A stretch of 5,921 bases of DNA from JALWZX01 sp964506905 (lineage in GTDB: Bacteria > Patescibacteriota > WWE3 > 2-01-FULL-39-13): the NCBI GenBank assembly GCA_964506905.1, contig CAZDNW010000080.1:1-5921 (forward strand), given 5' to 3'. A program made the translations under genes and the position numbers. This document shows, piece after piece, positions 1 through 4,517 of this stretch (positions are counted from its first letter, which is position 1; every line of letters begins with the position of its first letter). Below the pieces are notes generated by a model. That model searched no databases, was not told the DNA's origin, and saw only the letters and a list, made by a program, of their open reading frames with translations.

Positions 1-865
1 TTTCTCTTATTGGTTCTAAAAACTCATTTATTGCTTTTGCAAGTTTTTGTTTGACTTCCACATCACCAACTTTACCTTTCCTATATCTATCTTTTAAATC
101 CTCAACCTCTTCTTTGTTCTTGTTAAATGCATCGTGATATATAAATACGGGGTTACCTTCAACTGTACCTGGGTCGGTTGCATGTATTCTATTTGGATCT
201 GTATACATTGCCATTACTTTTTTATTTACTGTTTCTTCATCATCACTAAGATATATTGTATTTCCTAACGACTTACTCATTTTAGCGTTTCCGTCTGTAC
301 CAACTAATCTGGGGAATTCTCCTACTAATGCTTCTGGCTCTGGAAATACCCGACCATAAATATTGTTAAATTTTCTAACTATTTCTCGTGTTTGTTCTAC
401 ATGCGGAACTTGATCTTCACCAACTGGTACTACTTCACCTTTTACTATTGTGATATCAGCAGCTTGTGAAACTGGATACATAAAAAATCCAAGTGGAACA
501 TTTTTATTGAATTTTTGTTTTACTTCGTCTTTTACGGTTGGGTTTCTTTCTAGTCTTGAAAGTGTTACTAAATTAGCAAAATAAATTGTGAGTTCTGCAA
601 TCTCTGGTATTGCTGATTGTAAAAAGATTGACGCTTTGTTAGGGTCAATACCTACCGCCAAGTAATCTTGTAAAACCTGCCATACATTTTTTTGTATTTT
701 TTCGGGGTTATCAAAATTATCAGTTAACGCTTGAACATCGGCAATCATTATAAACGGGTCATATTGGCCAGATTCTATTAGTTCTACTCTGTTTTTTAGA
801 GATCCAACATAATGTCCAAGATGTAGTGGCCCTGTTGGTCTATCACCGGTTAATATGCGTTTCAT
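1..865 (-). CDS. trpS: Tryptophanyl-tRNA synthetase, C-terminus cut off by the window edge
   Basis: This cytoplasmic class I aminoacyl-tRNA synthetase charges tRNA-Trp with tryptophan using ATP. The visible 288 residues start at an ATG (863-865) and run open to the left edge. They cover the whole Rossmann catalytic core and the beginning of the C-terminal helical domain; the family is usually about 330-350 residues, so some 40-60 are missing. Seen directly: GDRPTGPLHLGH at residues 7-18, containing the HIGH-type signature as HLGH; the block PVSQAADI near 131-138; VGEDQVPHVEQTREI near 148-162, typical of TrpRS; and a perfect KMSKS at 195-199. The start is chosen because the protein begins right at the conserved first beta strand (MKRILTGDRP) and an extended -10 box lies 7 bp upstream. 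No Shine-Dalgarno sequence precedes it. An elongator tRNA-Met lies 43 bp upstream on the same strand. The identification is firm. Confidence 0.97.
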   Translation of the reverse strand, partial: MKRILTGDRPTGPLHLGHYVGSLKNRVELIESGQYDPFIMIADVQALTDNFDNPEKIQKNVWQVLQDYLAVGIDPNKASIFLQSAIPEIAELTIYFANLVTLSRLERNPTVKDEVKQKFNKNVPLGFFMYPVSQAADITIVKGEVVPVGEDQVPHVEQTREIVRKFNNIYGRVFPEPEALVGEFPRLVGTDGNAKMSKSLGNTIYLSDDEETVNKKVMAMYTDPNRIHATDPGTVEGNPVFIYHDAFNKNKEEVEDLKDRYRKGKVGDVEVKQKLAKAINEFLEPIRE

Positions 866-872
866 TGGGTAT

Positions 873-881
873 ATTATAGCA
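873..881 (-). promoter_or_regulatory. Extended -10 promoter of trpS
   Basis: Read on the minus strand, this is TGCTATAAT: a perfect TATAAT with the TGn extension. The -10 hexamer ends 7 bp before the trpS ATG. The expected transcription start therefore falls on or next to the start codon, giving a leaderless mRNA. No good -35 is visible 17 bp upstream (TGTCCC), which fits an extended -10 promoter. It lies between the tRNA-Met 3' end and trpS, so trpS need not depend on tRNA read-through. Confidence 0.7.
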
Positions 882-908
882 GATATGTAAAAATGGGGAC
901 ATTTGATT

Positions 909-984
909 TGGTAGCGGCGGGTGGATTCGAACCACCGACCCCAGCTTTATGAGGGCTGTGCTCTAACCTCTGAGCTACGCCGCC
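909..984 (-). tRNA. tRNA-Met(CAT), elongator type
   Basis: This is a 76-nt cloverleaf including an encoded CCA (909-911). Acceptor GGCGGCG pairs with CGCCGCT, with G1.U72 as a wobble. The D stem is GCTC/GAGC with loop AGAGGTTA, and the anticodon loop is CTCATAA with the anticodon at 949-951. The variable loop is GGGTC. The T arm is GGTGG-TTCGAAT-CCACC, fully canonical. It is called elongator Met rather than initiator because position 1-72 is paired and the anticodon stem has no GGG/CCC run. It is called Met rather than the CAT-reading tRNA-Ile2 because the 5' half (GTAGCTCAG, TTAGAGCACA) and the GGGTC variable loop match elongator Met tRNAs as I know them. One oddity is a C31.A39 mismatch at the base of the anticodon stem. 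It is transcribed towards trpS. Confidence 0.95.
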
Positions 985-996
985 ACGGATTTTGAA

Positions 997-1016
997 TTAG
1001 GCAGAATTCCACCTAA
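997..1016. repeat. Interrupted palindrome TTAGG-CA-GAATTC-CA-CCTAA
   Basis: The arms TTAGG and CCTAA flank a GAATTC centre, giving 20 bp that are symmetric except for the CA pairs on either side of the centre. It lies 12 bp upstream of the tRNA-Met 5' end, within the predicted precursor leader. It could be a small stem in the pre-tRNA leader, an operator, or chance. No function is claimed. Confidence 0.3.
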
Positions 1017-1047
1017 TAATAACATAAACTATATAACAACGACTAAT

Positions 1048-1053
1048 ATTATA
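1048..1053 (-). promoter_or_regulatory. Putative -10 box for the tRNA-Met transcript
   Basis: On the minus strand this reads TATAAT, a perfect -10. It is the left half of a 21-bp palindrome (1044-1064) whose right half is the -10 of the divergent ftsB-like gene. A start near 1041 would give a leader of about 57 nt before the tRNA. The best -35 candidate (TTCACT, 16-bp spacing) lies inside the ftsB-like coding region and is weak. Confidence 0.45.
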
Positions 1054-1054
1054 C

Positions 1055-1060
1055 TATAAT
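1055..1060 (+). promoter_or_regulatory. -10 box of the ftsB-like gene, leaderless start
   Basis: This is a perfect TATAAT ending 6 bp before the ATG at 1067, so transcription should start at about the first base of the start codon. No convincing -35 is present at the expected distance. No Shine-Dalgarno could exist on such a transcript. The box abuts, base to base apart from a single C (1054), the inverted TATAAT that faces the tRNA-Met. Confidence 0.65.
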
Positions 1061-1066
1061 ATTATT

Positions 1067-1468
1067 ATGAGTGAAGAAACCAAAAGTTCAAATAATTTTC
1101 CTGTTTTGATGGCGGCTATTTTGGTTGTAATGATTTTATTTACTTTTAGATCTATTCATGAATTAAAGACAAATAAGCAAAAATTAGCCGATGTTACAGA
1201 GGAAATTTCTAAAGTTTCCAATGAAAATCTTGAGCTTAAAGAAAAAATAATGGATGCAAAAAGCAAAGCATATATAGAAAAACAAGCAATTGAAAAATTA
1301 AGACTAACTAAGGATGGGTATGAAATTGTTATTGTTAATAACAAAAAGCACGCTAAACCTGTAAATGATAATGGGGAAATTAAAGTTGAAGACTTGAATA
1401 TAACTGGTGATAATAACGAGGATGAGCATATTTCCTTTAAAAATAAGTTGTTAGGAATTTTAAGATAA
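1067..1468 (+). CDS. Septum formation initiator family protein (FtsB/DivIC-like)
   Basis: This 133-residue single-pass membrane protein is of the FtsB/DivIC type. Those proteins act in the divisome with FtsL and FtsQ/DivIB and help switch on septal peptidoglycan synthesis. In order: a short polar cytoplasmic N-terminus (1-10), one membrane segment (about 11-27, FPVLMAAILVVMILFTF), a coiled coil (about 29-66, rich in K, E and L), then the family's signature end of the coil, AYIEKQAIEKLRLTKDGYEIV (about 68-88), as in the usual YIEKxAREKLGLxxPGE. An acidic, probably disordered tail (about 91-133) follows. Start choice: this is the only ATG before the membrane segment that is consistent with the family, and it follows a TATAAT box by 6 bp. 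The family call is strong, while the choice between FtsB and DivIC cannot be made here. The gene lies between two methionine tRNAs and apart from any other division gene. Confidence 0.9.
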   Translation: MSEETKSSNNFPVLMAAILVVMILFTFRSIHELKTNKQKLADVTEEISKVSNENLELKEKIMDAKSKAYIEKQAIEKLRLTKDGYEIVIVNNKKHAKPVNDNGEIKVEDLNITGDNNEDEHISFKNKLLGILR

Positions 1469-1498
1469 CTATGCTTATTTTGCTAAATAAACACATAG
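1469..1498 (+). other. Weak hairpin immediately after the ftsB-like stop codon
   Basis: CTATG (1469-1473) pairs with CATAG (1494-1498), and TTATTT (1475-1480) pairs with AAATAA (1485-1490), around a TGCT loop. There is no following T tract, so it is not a standard terminator. It might protect the 3' end or be chance in AT-rich DNA. Confidence 0.25.
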
Positions 1499-1522
1499 GG
1501 TAGCAATTTCTTGTAATTTATG

Positions 1523-1528
1523 TATAAT
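1523..1528 (+). promoter_or_regulatory. -10 box of the tRNA-fMet promoter
   Basis: This is a perfect TATAAT located 16 bp before the tRNA 5' end, predicting a start near 1535 and a leader of about 10 nt. The matching -35 is poor (TAGCAA, 1501-1506, 16-bp spacing). Confidence 0.55.
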
Positions 1529-1544
1529 ATTTTAAGCATATCGA

Positions 1545-1619
1545 CGCGGGGTGGTGGAGTAGTTACCACGCGAGGCTCATAATCTCGAGACCCAGGTGCA
1601 ATTCCTGGCCCCGCAACCA
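1545..1619 (+). tRNA. Initiator tRNA-fMet(CAT), divergent
   Basis: This 75-nt cloverleaf carries an encoded CCA (1617-1619). Acceptor CGCGGGG/CCCCGCA leaves C1 opposite A72, the hallmark of bacterial initiator tRNA needed for formylation and for escaping EF-Tu. The anticodon CAT (1578-1580) sits in loop CTCATAA. Several positions differ from the usual initiator. The anticodon stem CGAGG/TCTCG has A29-U41 and G31.U39 in place of two of the three G-C pairs. The D-stem pair 11-24 is T-A instead of purine-pyrimidine. The D loop AGTAGTTA has no GG pair. The variable loop is 4 nt (AGAC). The T loop is TGCAATT, with G at position 55 where U is near universal. All stems still close, so it looks functional rather than decayed. 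A tRNA acting only in elongation is unlikely given C1xA72. Confidence 0.92.
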
Positions 1620-1736
1620 AAAATGCCTTACAACACATACGTCTTATAGTTTTCCACGTGCTTACATCATTCATTTATTGAAGTTTTAATGTATATTTTA
1701 CTAAGTAATTTAACAGTTTTTTGAGGAATTTTTGCA

Positions 1737-1880
1737 ATTTACCCGTGTAAATAAGGCCGGCACCTAAAAGCCCCGTGGTTACAACGGTTTTAGGCTAACT
1801 AGTAATGCATCTTTAAGCGGAATCAACTTTAGGATAAAACTATATCCGTTTATAACAGGGCGAAAATCAGCCTGTTTTTT
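1737..1880 (+). ncRNA. Candidate structured RNA: three hairpins plus terminator
   Basis: Consecutive hairpins fill this stretch. Hairpin 1 is ATTTAC/GTAAAT (1737-1742, 1747-1752) with a CCGT loop. Hairpin 2 is CCTAAAA/TTTTAGG (1763-1769, 1788-1794) continued by CCGT/ACGG (1773-1776, 1784-1787), with a GCC bulge and a 7-nt loop. Hairpin 3 is TAAGCGGA/TCCGTTTA (1814-1821, 1845-1852), with one G.U. A Rho-independent terminator follows. A different stem, GGATA/TATCC (1832-1836, 1843-1847), would compete with hairpin 3. I do not recognise it as tmRNA, RNase P, SRP or 6S RNA, or as a riboswitch class I know. No clear promoter of its own is visible, so it could be the 3' part of the tRNA-fMet transcript. 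It is also possible that the structures act as DNA sites for the adjacent recombinase. Confidence 0.4.
1854..1880 (+). terminator. Rho-independent terminator before the recombinase promoter
   Basis: Stem AACAGG (1854-1859) pairs with CCTGTT (1871-1876) around an 11-nt loop, followed by a run of six T (1875-1880). It ends transcription coming from the tRNA-fMet side or from the candidate RNA, and isolates the recombinase gene, whose promoter starts 7 bp later. Confidence 0.75.
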
Positions 1881-1886
1881 ATCCTA

Positions 1887-1915
1887 TTGACATATTCCTC
1901 ATAAGGCAATAGAAT
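1887..1915 (+). promoter_or_regulatory. Sigma70-type promoter of the recombinase gene
   Basis: There is a perfect -35 TTGACA (1887-1892), a 17-bp spacer and a -10 TAGAAT (1910-1915, 5 of 6). It is the best consensus promoter in the window. Transcription from about 1922 leaves a 5' UTR near 58 nt, unlike the leaderless genes around it. That UTR has an inverted repeat TAGTTAA/TTAACTA (1923-1929, 1955-1961) and no Shine-Dalgarno sequence. Confidence 0.7.
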
Positions 1916-1979
1916 ATCCTTATAGTTAAGCAATTTTTCGTTAGTTTTAAACCTTTAACTACCTGTCAAAACATATATT

Positions 1980-2855
1980 ATGACTACACTAAAAGAAGCA
2001 AGAGTTAAGTTTATCGATAACCTCCGACAGAAAGGTCGCGCAGAAGCCACAGTAATAGCTTATTCTAAAGACATTGAACAATTGGTAGACTTTCTCGAAA
2101 ACAAACAAAATAAAACAATGGTACACGAAGTAACAAAAGAAGACATAGAAGCCTTTTTAAGTTACTTAGCAGATAATAATTATACGAAAAAGACTATATC
2201 AAGAAAGATAAACGCTATAAAAACATTCTTTAAGTATTGTTTAGATAATAATTTTGTTGAAAATAATCCTGCACAATTAATAAAGCATCCTAAATTAGAG
2301 CAAACAGCACCAAGAATATTAACAAAGTTAGAATACAGAGCATTAAGAGATACTGTTAAAGACGACATTAGAACAAAAGCTATAGTTGAGGTTCTTCTTC
2401 AAACTGGGATTAGGGTTTCTGAATTGGCAAATATGAAGATTTCTCATATTAAATTTGGTGAAAATGGGGAACAAGGGACTTTAGAAGTGCCAGGCACAAA
2501 TACTATTCCTGGTAGAACGATTCCATTAAACAACGCAGTTCAAGAAGCATTGAAAGATTATTTAAAGATCAGACCAAAATCAGATTTAGATAATGTCTTT
2601 GTAACAAAAACAGGCAAGCCACTATTAATTAGAAACATACGCGCAACTTTAACAAGATATTTTAGGCAAATTGGGTTAAATGATGTTACAGTTAACGACC
2701 TAAGACATACATTTGTTGCCGAACATCTTAAAAGAGGTGCGAGTGTATTGTTGGTGTCAAAAATTGCAGGCCATAAAAGATTAACAACAACTGAAAATTA
2801 CTTGAAATATATTGATAGAAAAGAGTCTGGTATTACTCAATTAGAAGAATTATAA
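1980..2855 (+). CDS. Tyrosine recombinase/integrase, Xer-like, with altered active site
   Basis: This 291-residue site-specific recombinase is close to XerC/XerD in length (about 298) and layout. The N-terminal SAM-like core-binding domain spans roughly 1-90 (ATVIAYSKDIEQLVDFL near 23-39, TKKTISRKINAIKTFFKY near 69-86). The catalytic domain follows from about 110. Active-site residues seen: Arg145 (TGIRVSEL), Arg242 (NDLRHTF), His265 (AGHKRLTTTENY) and the nucleophile Tyr274. Two usual residues are absent. The beta-hairpin Lys position reads PGTNTIPGR (about 171-179), with Thr where GKGNK is normal, and the His of H-x-x-R is Asn239. The ATG start is supported by domain boundaries. The gene has its own strong promoter and terminators on both sides. 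It could resolve chromosome dimers or be a lone integrase beside a tRNA; no att repeat or other mobile gene is seen. Family certain, role open. Confidence 0.92.
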   Translation: MTTLKEARVKFIDNLRQKGRAEATVIAYSKDIEQLVDFLENKQNKTMVHEVTKEDIEAFLSYLADNNYTKKTISRKINAIKTFFKYCLDNNFVENNPAQLIKHPKLEQTAPRILTKLEYRALRDTVKDDIRTKAIVEVLLQTGIRVSELANMKISHIKFGENGEQGTLEVPGTNTIPGRTIPLNNAVQEALKDYLKIRPKSDLDNVFVTKTGKPLLIRNIRATLTRYFRQIGLNDVTVNDLRHTFVAEHLKRGASVLLVSKIAGHKRLTTTENYLKYIDRKESGITQLEEL

Positions 2856-2877
2856 AAAACATTTCTTTTTGAAGTTT

Positions 2878-2905
2878 AAGCCCCGGCGAAAGCCGGGGCT
2901 TTTTT
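2878..2905 (+). terminator. Strong Rho-independent terminator after the recombinase gene
   Basis: AAGCCCCGGC (2878-2887) pairs perfectly with GCCGGGGCTT (2892-2901) around a GAAA tetraloop, followed by T2900-2905. This 10-bp GC-rich stem stands out in otherwise AT-rich DNA. It lies 22 bp after the recombinase stop. The A residues before the stem are too few to suggest strong use from the other strand. Confidence 0.95.
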
Positions 2906-2972
2906 GATTTTAGGCTTTCTGTTTTCTGGTGACACTTAATAGATAATCTACAATTTAATCAAATTTTAAAAT

Positions 2973-3001
2973 TCCACATAATCATTTAATCATGATAAAC
3001 T
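2973..3001 (+). promoter_or_regulatory. Putative promoter of the cupin-glycosyltransferase pair
   Basis: The -35 is TCCACA (2973-2978, 4 of 6), the spacer 17 bp and the -10 TAAACT (2996-3001, 4 of 6), preceded by the extended TGA (2993-2995). The hexamer ends 6 bp before the cupin ATG, so the mRNA would be leaderless, as for trpS and the ftsB-like gene. The match is modest by itself; its position makes it credible. Confidence 0.45.
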
Positions 3002-3007
3002 AAAACC

Positions 3008-3397
3008 ATGACTGGATATATAGATAACATTCAACAACAAACCCTAAATAATAATAATTTTAGAAAAATTCTTTTTACGGGGCCAAAAAGCCAACTTGTA
3101 GTTATGTCGTTGAAACCAGGTGAAGACATTGGAGAAGAAGTACACCCAAATATCGACCAATTTTTTAGAATTGAACAAGGTACAGCAAAAGTTATCATTG
3201 ATGATAGAGAAGAAGTTGTTCATGATGATTATGCAATTGTTGTACCTGCTGGTAGTAAACATAATGTTATTAATATAGGAGATGTTGAATTAAAGTTATA
3301 TACAATCTATACTCCACCAGAGCATAAAGACGGAACAGTACAAAAAACAAAAGAGGATGCAATGGCAGATGAACATGATCATTACGAAAACATTTAG
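3008..3397 (+). CDS. Cupin domain protein (mannose-6-phosphate isomerase-like fold)
   Basis: This 129-residue protein is a single small cupin barrel. Cupin motif 1 appears as PGEDIGEEVHPNIDQFFRIEQG (about 37-58), with Glu44 and His46 as likely metal ligands and Gln51 near where a further ligand often lies. Motif 2 appears as VPAGSKHNVIN (about 79-89), with His85. An N-terminal strand segment (KILFTGPKSQLVVMSL) and a C-terminal YTPPEHKDGTVQKTK are typical of a widespread bacterial group of unknown substrate. The acidic, His-rich tail (EHDHYENI) is probably disordered. It sits 12 bp before a glycosyltransferase gene on the same strand, suggesting co-transcription. Whether it is an isomerase, epimerase or sugar-binding protein cannot be told; no specific enzymatic function is asserted. 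The start codon is favoured by the conserved MTGYIDNI-type beginning and the promoter spacing. Confidence 0.88.
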   Translation: MTGYIDNIQQQTLNNNNFRKILFTGPKSQLVVMSLKPGEDIGEEVHPNIDQFFRIEQGTAKVIIDDREEVVHDDYAIVVPAGSKHNVINIGDVELKLYTIYTPPEHKDGTVQKTKEDAMADEHDHYENI

Positions 3398-3409
3398 TTA
3401 CTAATTACC

Positions 3410-4501
3410 ATGGAAATAACATTACAACAATATCAAGATAGTTTAAATAAAAAAATAAAGCATTCAGCCGAAATGTTCAAACAAATAAATGTACCTTTTC
3501 ATTTGAGCATTGTTTTTGCCGTATATAACGAAATAGAAAGGATGAAGCCTAAAAAAGAAAGTTCTGTAGGTGAAGATTCCATAAGAGTAAAAGTTTCACA
3601 ATTAAACGAACTATTTTCAAATACGAACAAAGGGACATGGACCATTTATATTGTGGATGATGGGTGTCCTTACAATTCTGGAAAATTTGCAGAAGAAATT
3701 GCAAATACCCTTCCCGAAAGAGATCAAATTAAAGTTTTGTATTTAAACCAAGCAATAAAGCAAAATCTTCCTCCTATAAAAACATTGACAAACACCAGCG
3801 AAAGTAAAAAAGGGGGAGCAATATTGTATGGGATGTGGCAAGCAAAAGAAGATAACAAGAATCGGAAAAATCATGTTGTTATATTTACAGATGCAGACAC
3901 CTCAACAGACTTAAGACAATCCGGACTATTAATCGATAAAATAATAAATAAAAATTATATAACAGTAATTGGATCAAGAAGAGCAAAGGACTCGTGCGTG
4001 ATAAAAACTGGTATTAGAAACACAAGAGGCAAACTTTTTATATATCTCTGGAAACAATTACTTTCTCCTTGTCTAAAAAATATAGCAGATACTCAATGCC
4101 CATTTAAAGCATTTAACGCAAATTATATAGATAAATTAGTTTCAAACAATATAGAATTTCAATTTGCATTTGATATTGAATTGCTTTTAAAAACAGAAAT
4201 TATAGATAAAAAGAGATTACAAAAGATAGGAATAGCTTGGAAAGATAGCACTATAGCCTCAACCGTCGGAGGGAACGAAACTTATCTAGACATGTTAAAA
4301 TCTATTGCCAATATGTATAGATACTACAATACTCCATCTTCTTGGAGTAATGAATATGCTGATTTTGTAGAAAACTTAACCCTCAAAGACCTTGATAAGC
4401 TTATCGATAATACCCCAAAGTACATTTCTGAAACTGATCCAATTGAATTTGAGCCAAAAATTTCTGTAAATGACCTAAAAAGAATCATAAAAGCATATTA
4501 A
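3410..4501 (+). CDS. GT-A fold glycosyltransferase, family 2-like
   Basis: This 363-residue protein has the order of motifs seen in dolichyl/polyprenyl-phosphate sugar transferases of family GT2. HLSIVFAVYNE (31-41) is the first strand of the nucleotide fold, and IYIVDDGCP (79-87) carries the first Asp pair. KKGGAILYGMWQA (133-145) follows, then VVIFTDADTS (156-165) with the DxD-type metal site D161-A-D163. DTQCPFKAF (227-235) and FAFDIELL (252-259) contain the usual acceptor-side catalytic acids. A W-x-D...S block near 277-284 (AWKDSTIAST) matches the family's end of domain. About 70 further residues have no membrane helix, so this looks soluble or peripheral rather than a polyprenyl transferase with its own anchor. 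The donor sugar and acceptor are unknown. It starts 12 bp after the cupin stop with no Shine-Dalgarno sequence, suggesting coupled or otherwise SD-independent initiation. It ends facing the DUF192 gene, with a 16-bp gap. Confidence 0.88.
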   Translation: MEITLQQYQDSLNKKIKHSAEMFKQINVPFHLSIVFAVYNEIERMKPKKESSVGEDSIRVKVSQLNELFSNTNKGTWTIYIVDDGCPYNSGKFAEEIANTLPERDQIKVLYLNQAIKQNLPPIKTLTNTSESKKGGAILYGMWQAKEDNKNRKNHVVIFTDADTSTDLRQSGLLIDKIINKNYITVIGSRRAKDSCVIKTGIRNTRGKLFIYLWKQLLSPCLKNIADTQCPFKAFNANYIDKLVSNNIEFQFAFDIELLLKTEIIDKKRLQKIGIAWKDSTIASTVGGNETYLDMLKSIANMYRYYNTPSSWSNEYADFVENLTLKDLDKLIDNTPKYISETDPIEFEPKISVNDLKRIIKAY

Positions 4502-4517
4502 TCTATTGTGAAAATTA

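Larger units (their letters stand above)
1831..1920. repeat. Cluster of TATCC(T/G) repeats upstream of the recombinase
   Basis: The hexamer occurs as AGGATA (1831-1836, inverted), TATCCG (1843-1848), TATCCT (1880-1885) and TATCCT (1915-1920). Two of these belong to a perfect 10-bp inverted repeat, TAGGATAAAA (1830-1839) and TTTTATCCTA (1877-1886), which brackets the terminator. The copies flank the recombinase promoter. Such repeats resemble arm-type binding sites or an autoregulatory operator, but AT-rich DNA makes short repeats common. Confidence 0.35.
1620..1979. other. Gene-free region between tRNA-fMet and the recombinase gene
   Basis: No open reading frame longer than about 11 codons begins with ATG on the plus strand here, and the one minus-strand frame that enters it runs through the tRNA. 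I see nothing definite in 1620-1736 apart from AT-rich sequence without a clear terminator after the tRNA. From 1737 onwards it is filled with hairpins, a terminator, TATCC repeats and a promoter, listed separately. Confidence 0.7.

Noticed and set aside
1156..1344. Minus-strand frame inside the ftsB-like gene
   Set aside because: Antisense to a gene with clear family motifs; the low-complexity hydrophobic product reflects AT-rich antisense reading.
1470..1540. TATGCTTA/TAAGCATA inverted repeat around the tRNA-fMet promoter
   Set aside because: Eight-base arms 55 bp apart in AT-rich DNA; one arm is better explained by the small hairpin after the ftsB-like gene.
1483..1674. Minus-strand open frame of 63 codons
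   Set aside because: It runs across the whole tRNA-fMet gene in antisense and has no initiation signals; it is a shadow of the tRNA.
2180..2368. Minus-strand frame inside the recombinase gene
   Set aside because: Antisense shadow of the core-binding domain, with no promoter or known motif.
1545..2855. tRNA-fMet plus integrase as an integrated mobile element
   Set aside because: No second copy of the tRNA 3' end is visible in the window, and neighbouring genes look like ordinary chromosomal genes; not provable from this window.
3044..3262. Minus-strand frame inside the cupin gene
   Set aside because: Antisense shadow covering conserved cupin motifs on the plus strand.
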